Shown here: piece by piece, positions 42,830-43,248 of the stretch
Layout of the letters: each line of letters opens with the position of its first letter
Numbering within the stretch: position 1 is the stretch's first letter
DNA from: Saksenaea vasiformis B4078
Lineage: Eukaryota > Mucoromycota > Mucoromycetes > Mucorales > Saksenaeaceae
Reading direction: 5' to 3'
Assembly: GCA_000697055.1 (NCBI GenBank)
Contig: JNDT01002263.1
Location: 1 to 43,248, forward strand
DNA length: 43,248 nt
Program-made: the position numbers and the translations under genes
Notes under the pieces: generated by a model
Seen by the model: the letters and a program-made list of their open reading frames with translations, nothing else
Told to the model about the DNA's origin: nothing
Databases searched by the model: none

Positions 42830-43248
42830 ACCACCAAGGGGTGCAGGTTCTTGTTCTTGTTGTTGTTGCTGTTGCTGTTGTGGACGACGTAATGCAGCGG
42901 GCCTTGTCTGCAATTGCATGTCACCTTCCATGTATGCTACCAGAATCCGCCGCATGTTTCTACCCGCATTGACGTCGCGATTCCAAAACTAAAGAAAACC
43001 TTAGCTTCGTACTTTCACACAGGAATTACATACCAGTGGCCTTTGTTCTCCATGTTCCATGCCAGCGCCTCCCAACTGATGTTGGTTGCACAACTTAATC
43101 GGATAGACCTGGCAGCGGAAATCGTTCAAAGCTATCATGAATGCTGTTAATGAAACTTGCTTTCAGTATGATCTGATCCTCACGTAATGGTTGCAACTCA
43201 GGGCATTGCGAAGTCCTTTGCAATATGACATTTTCTTCGTTCAAACAG
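42818..43248 (-). CDS. C-terminal end of a TnpB/Fanzor-like nuclease gene (cut by right edge)
   Basis: The last exon (42818-42988) reads FWNRDVNAGRNMRRILVAYM followed by RP..LRRP, a Gln run and PLGGARP. The W-N-R-D-V-N-A-x-x-N block is the RuvC-III signature of the TnpB/Fanzor family, with the Asp of DVN as the metal ligand. A 45-nt intron (42989-43033, donor GTATGT, acceptor TTCTTTAG) precedes it. Upstream to the edge several frames are open. The one joining best holds FMIALNDFRCQVYPIKLCNQ and ends at CTG before the donor. Another is open from the edge and reads NVILQRTSQCPELQPLREDQ. Exon limits there are uncertain, and a frameshift is possible. A zinc ribbon is not clear. Fanzors are RNA-guided nucleases of eukaryotic transposons; whether this copy is active cannot be judged because its start is outside the window. 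Confidence 0.55.

Noticed and set aside
1..43248. CRISPR array, bacterial operon or phage-like cluster
   Set aside because: No regularly spaced repeats and no bacterial-type genes; spliced eukaryotic genes occur throughout.

Overview
The window looks like nuclear DNA of an early-diverging filamentous fungus, most likely Mucoromycota and probably Mucorales. The basis is short GT-AG introns (about 40-90 nt) in nearly every recognisable gene, fungal housekeeping proteins, a DIRS-type retroelement, and a TnpB/Fanzor-like gene end. The species cannot be fixed from sequence alone. Exon structures were worked out by hand. For each recognised spliced gene the exon lengths sum to a whole number of codons.

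Layout, left to right. 0-2 kb: a retrotransposon gag fragment, an extremely AT-rich block that aligns to the DIRS element at 19.7 kb only through C-to-T and G-to-A changes, and a tRNA-Thr(AGT). 3.5-10.4 kb is gene-dense: aldo-keto reductase (-), a Sec9/SNAP-25-type SNARE (+), a coiled-coil protein of unknown role (-), ribosomal protein eS10 (-) and ribosomal protein uL16/L10 (+). 10.4-22 kb is gene-poor: one four-span membrane protein (13.95-14.99 kb), a small inverted-repeat element, and a 2.16 kb internally deleted DIRS element that seems to have inserted into a copy of a dispersed repeat. 22-27.3 kb carries three genes for mitochondrial proteins: malonyl-CoA:ACP transacylase, ribosomal protein bL31m, and a Pet127 homologue. 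29.4-30.1 kb: a MYND zinc-finger protein. 30-37.8 kb is largely decayed or non-coding. 37.8-42 kb: an AreA-GATA-like-domain (DUF1752) regulator and GMP synthase, flanked by two more copies of the dispersed repeat. The right edge holds the 3' end of a gene with the RuvC-III signature of TnpB/Fanzor nucleases on the minus strand, followed by a structured segment that overlaps its stop codon.

The housekeeping genes cover cytosolic translation (eS10, uL16), mitochondrial translation, RNA processing and lipoate/fatty-acid synthesis (bL31m, Pet127, malonyl transacylase), purine synthesis (GMP synthase) and exocytosis (Sec9). They sit in compact divergent or convergent pairs, not operons. The most unusual signals are in the mobile part: the RIP-like decayed DIRS fragment, the DIRS deletion derivative that keeps its split-repeat architecture, a three-copy repeat family with a nested A-tailed insertion bounded by a 13-bp duplication, and the Fanzor-like gene end with its candidate guide-RNA region.
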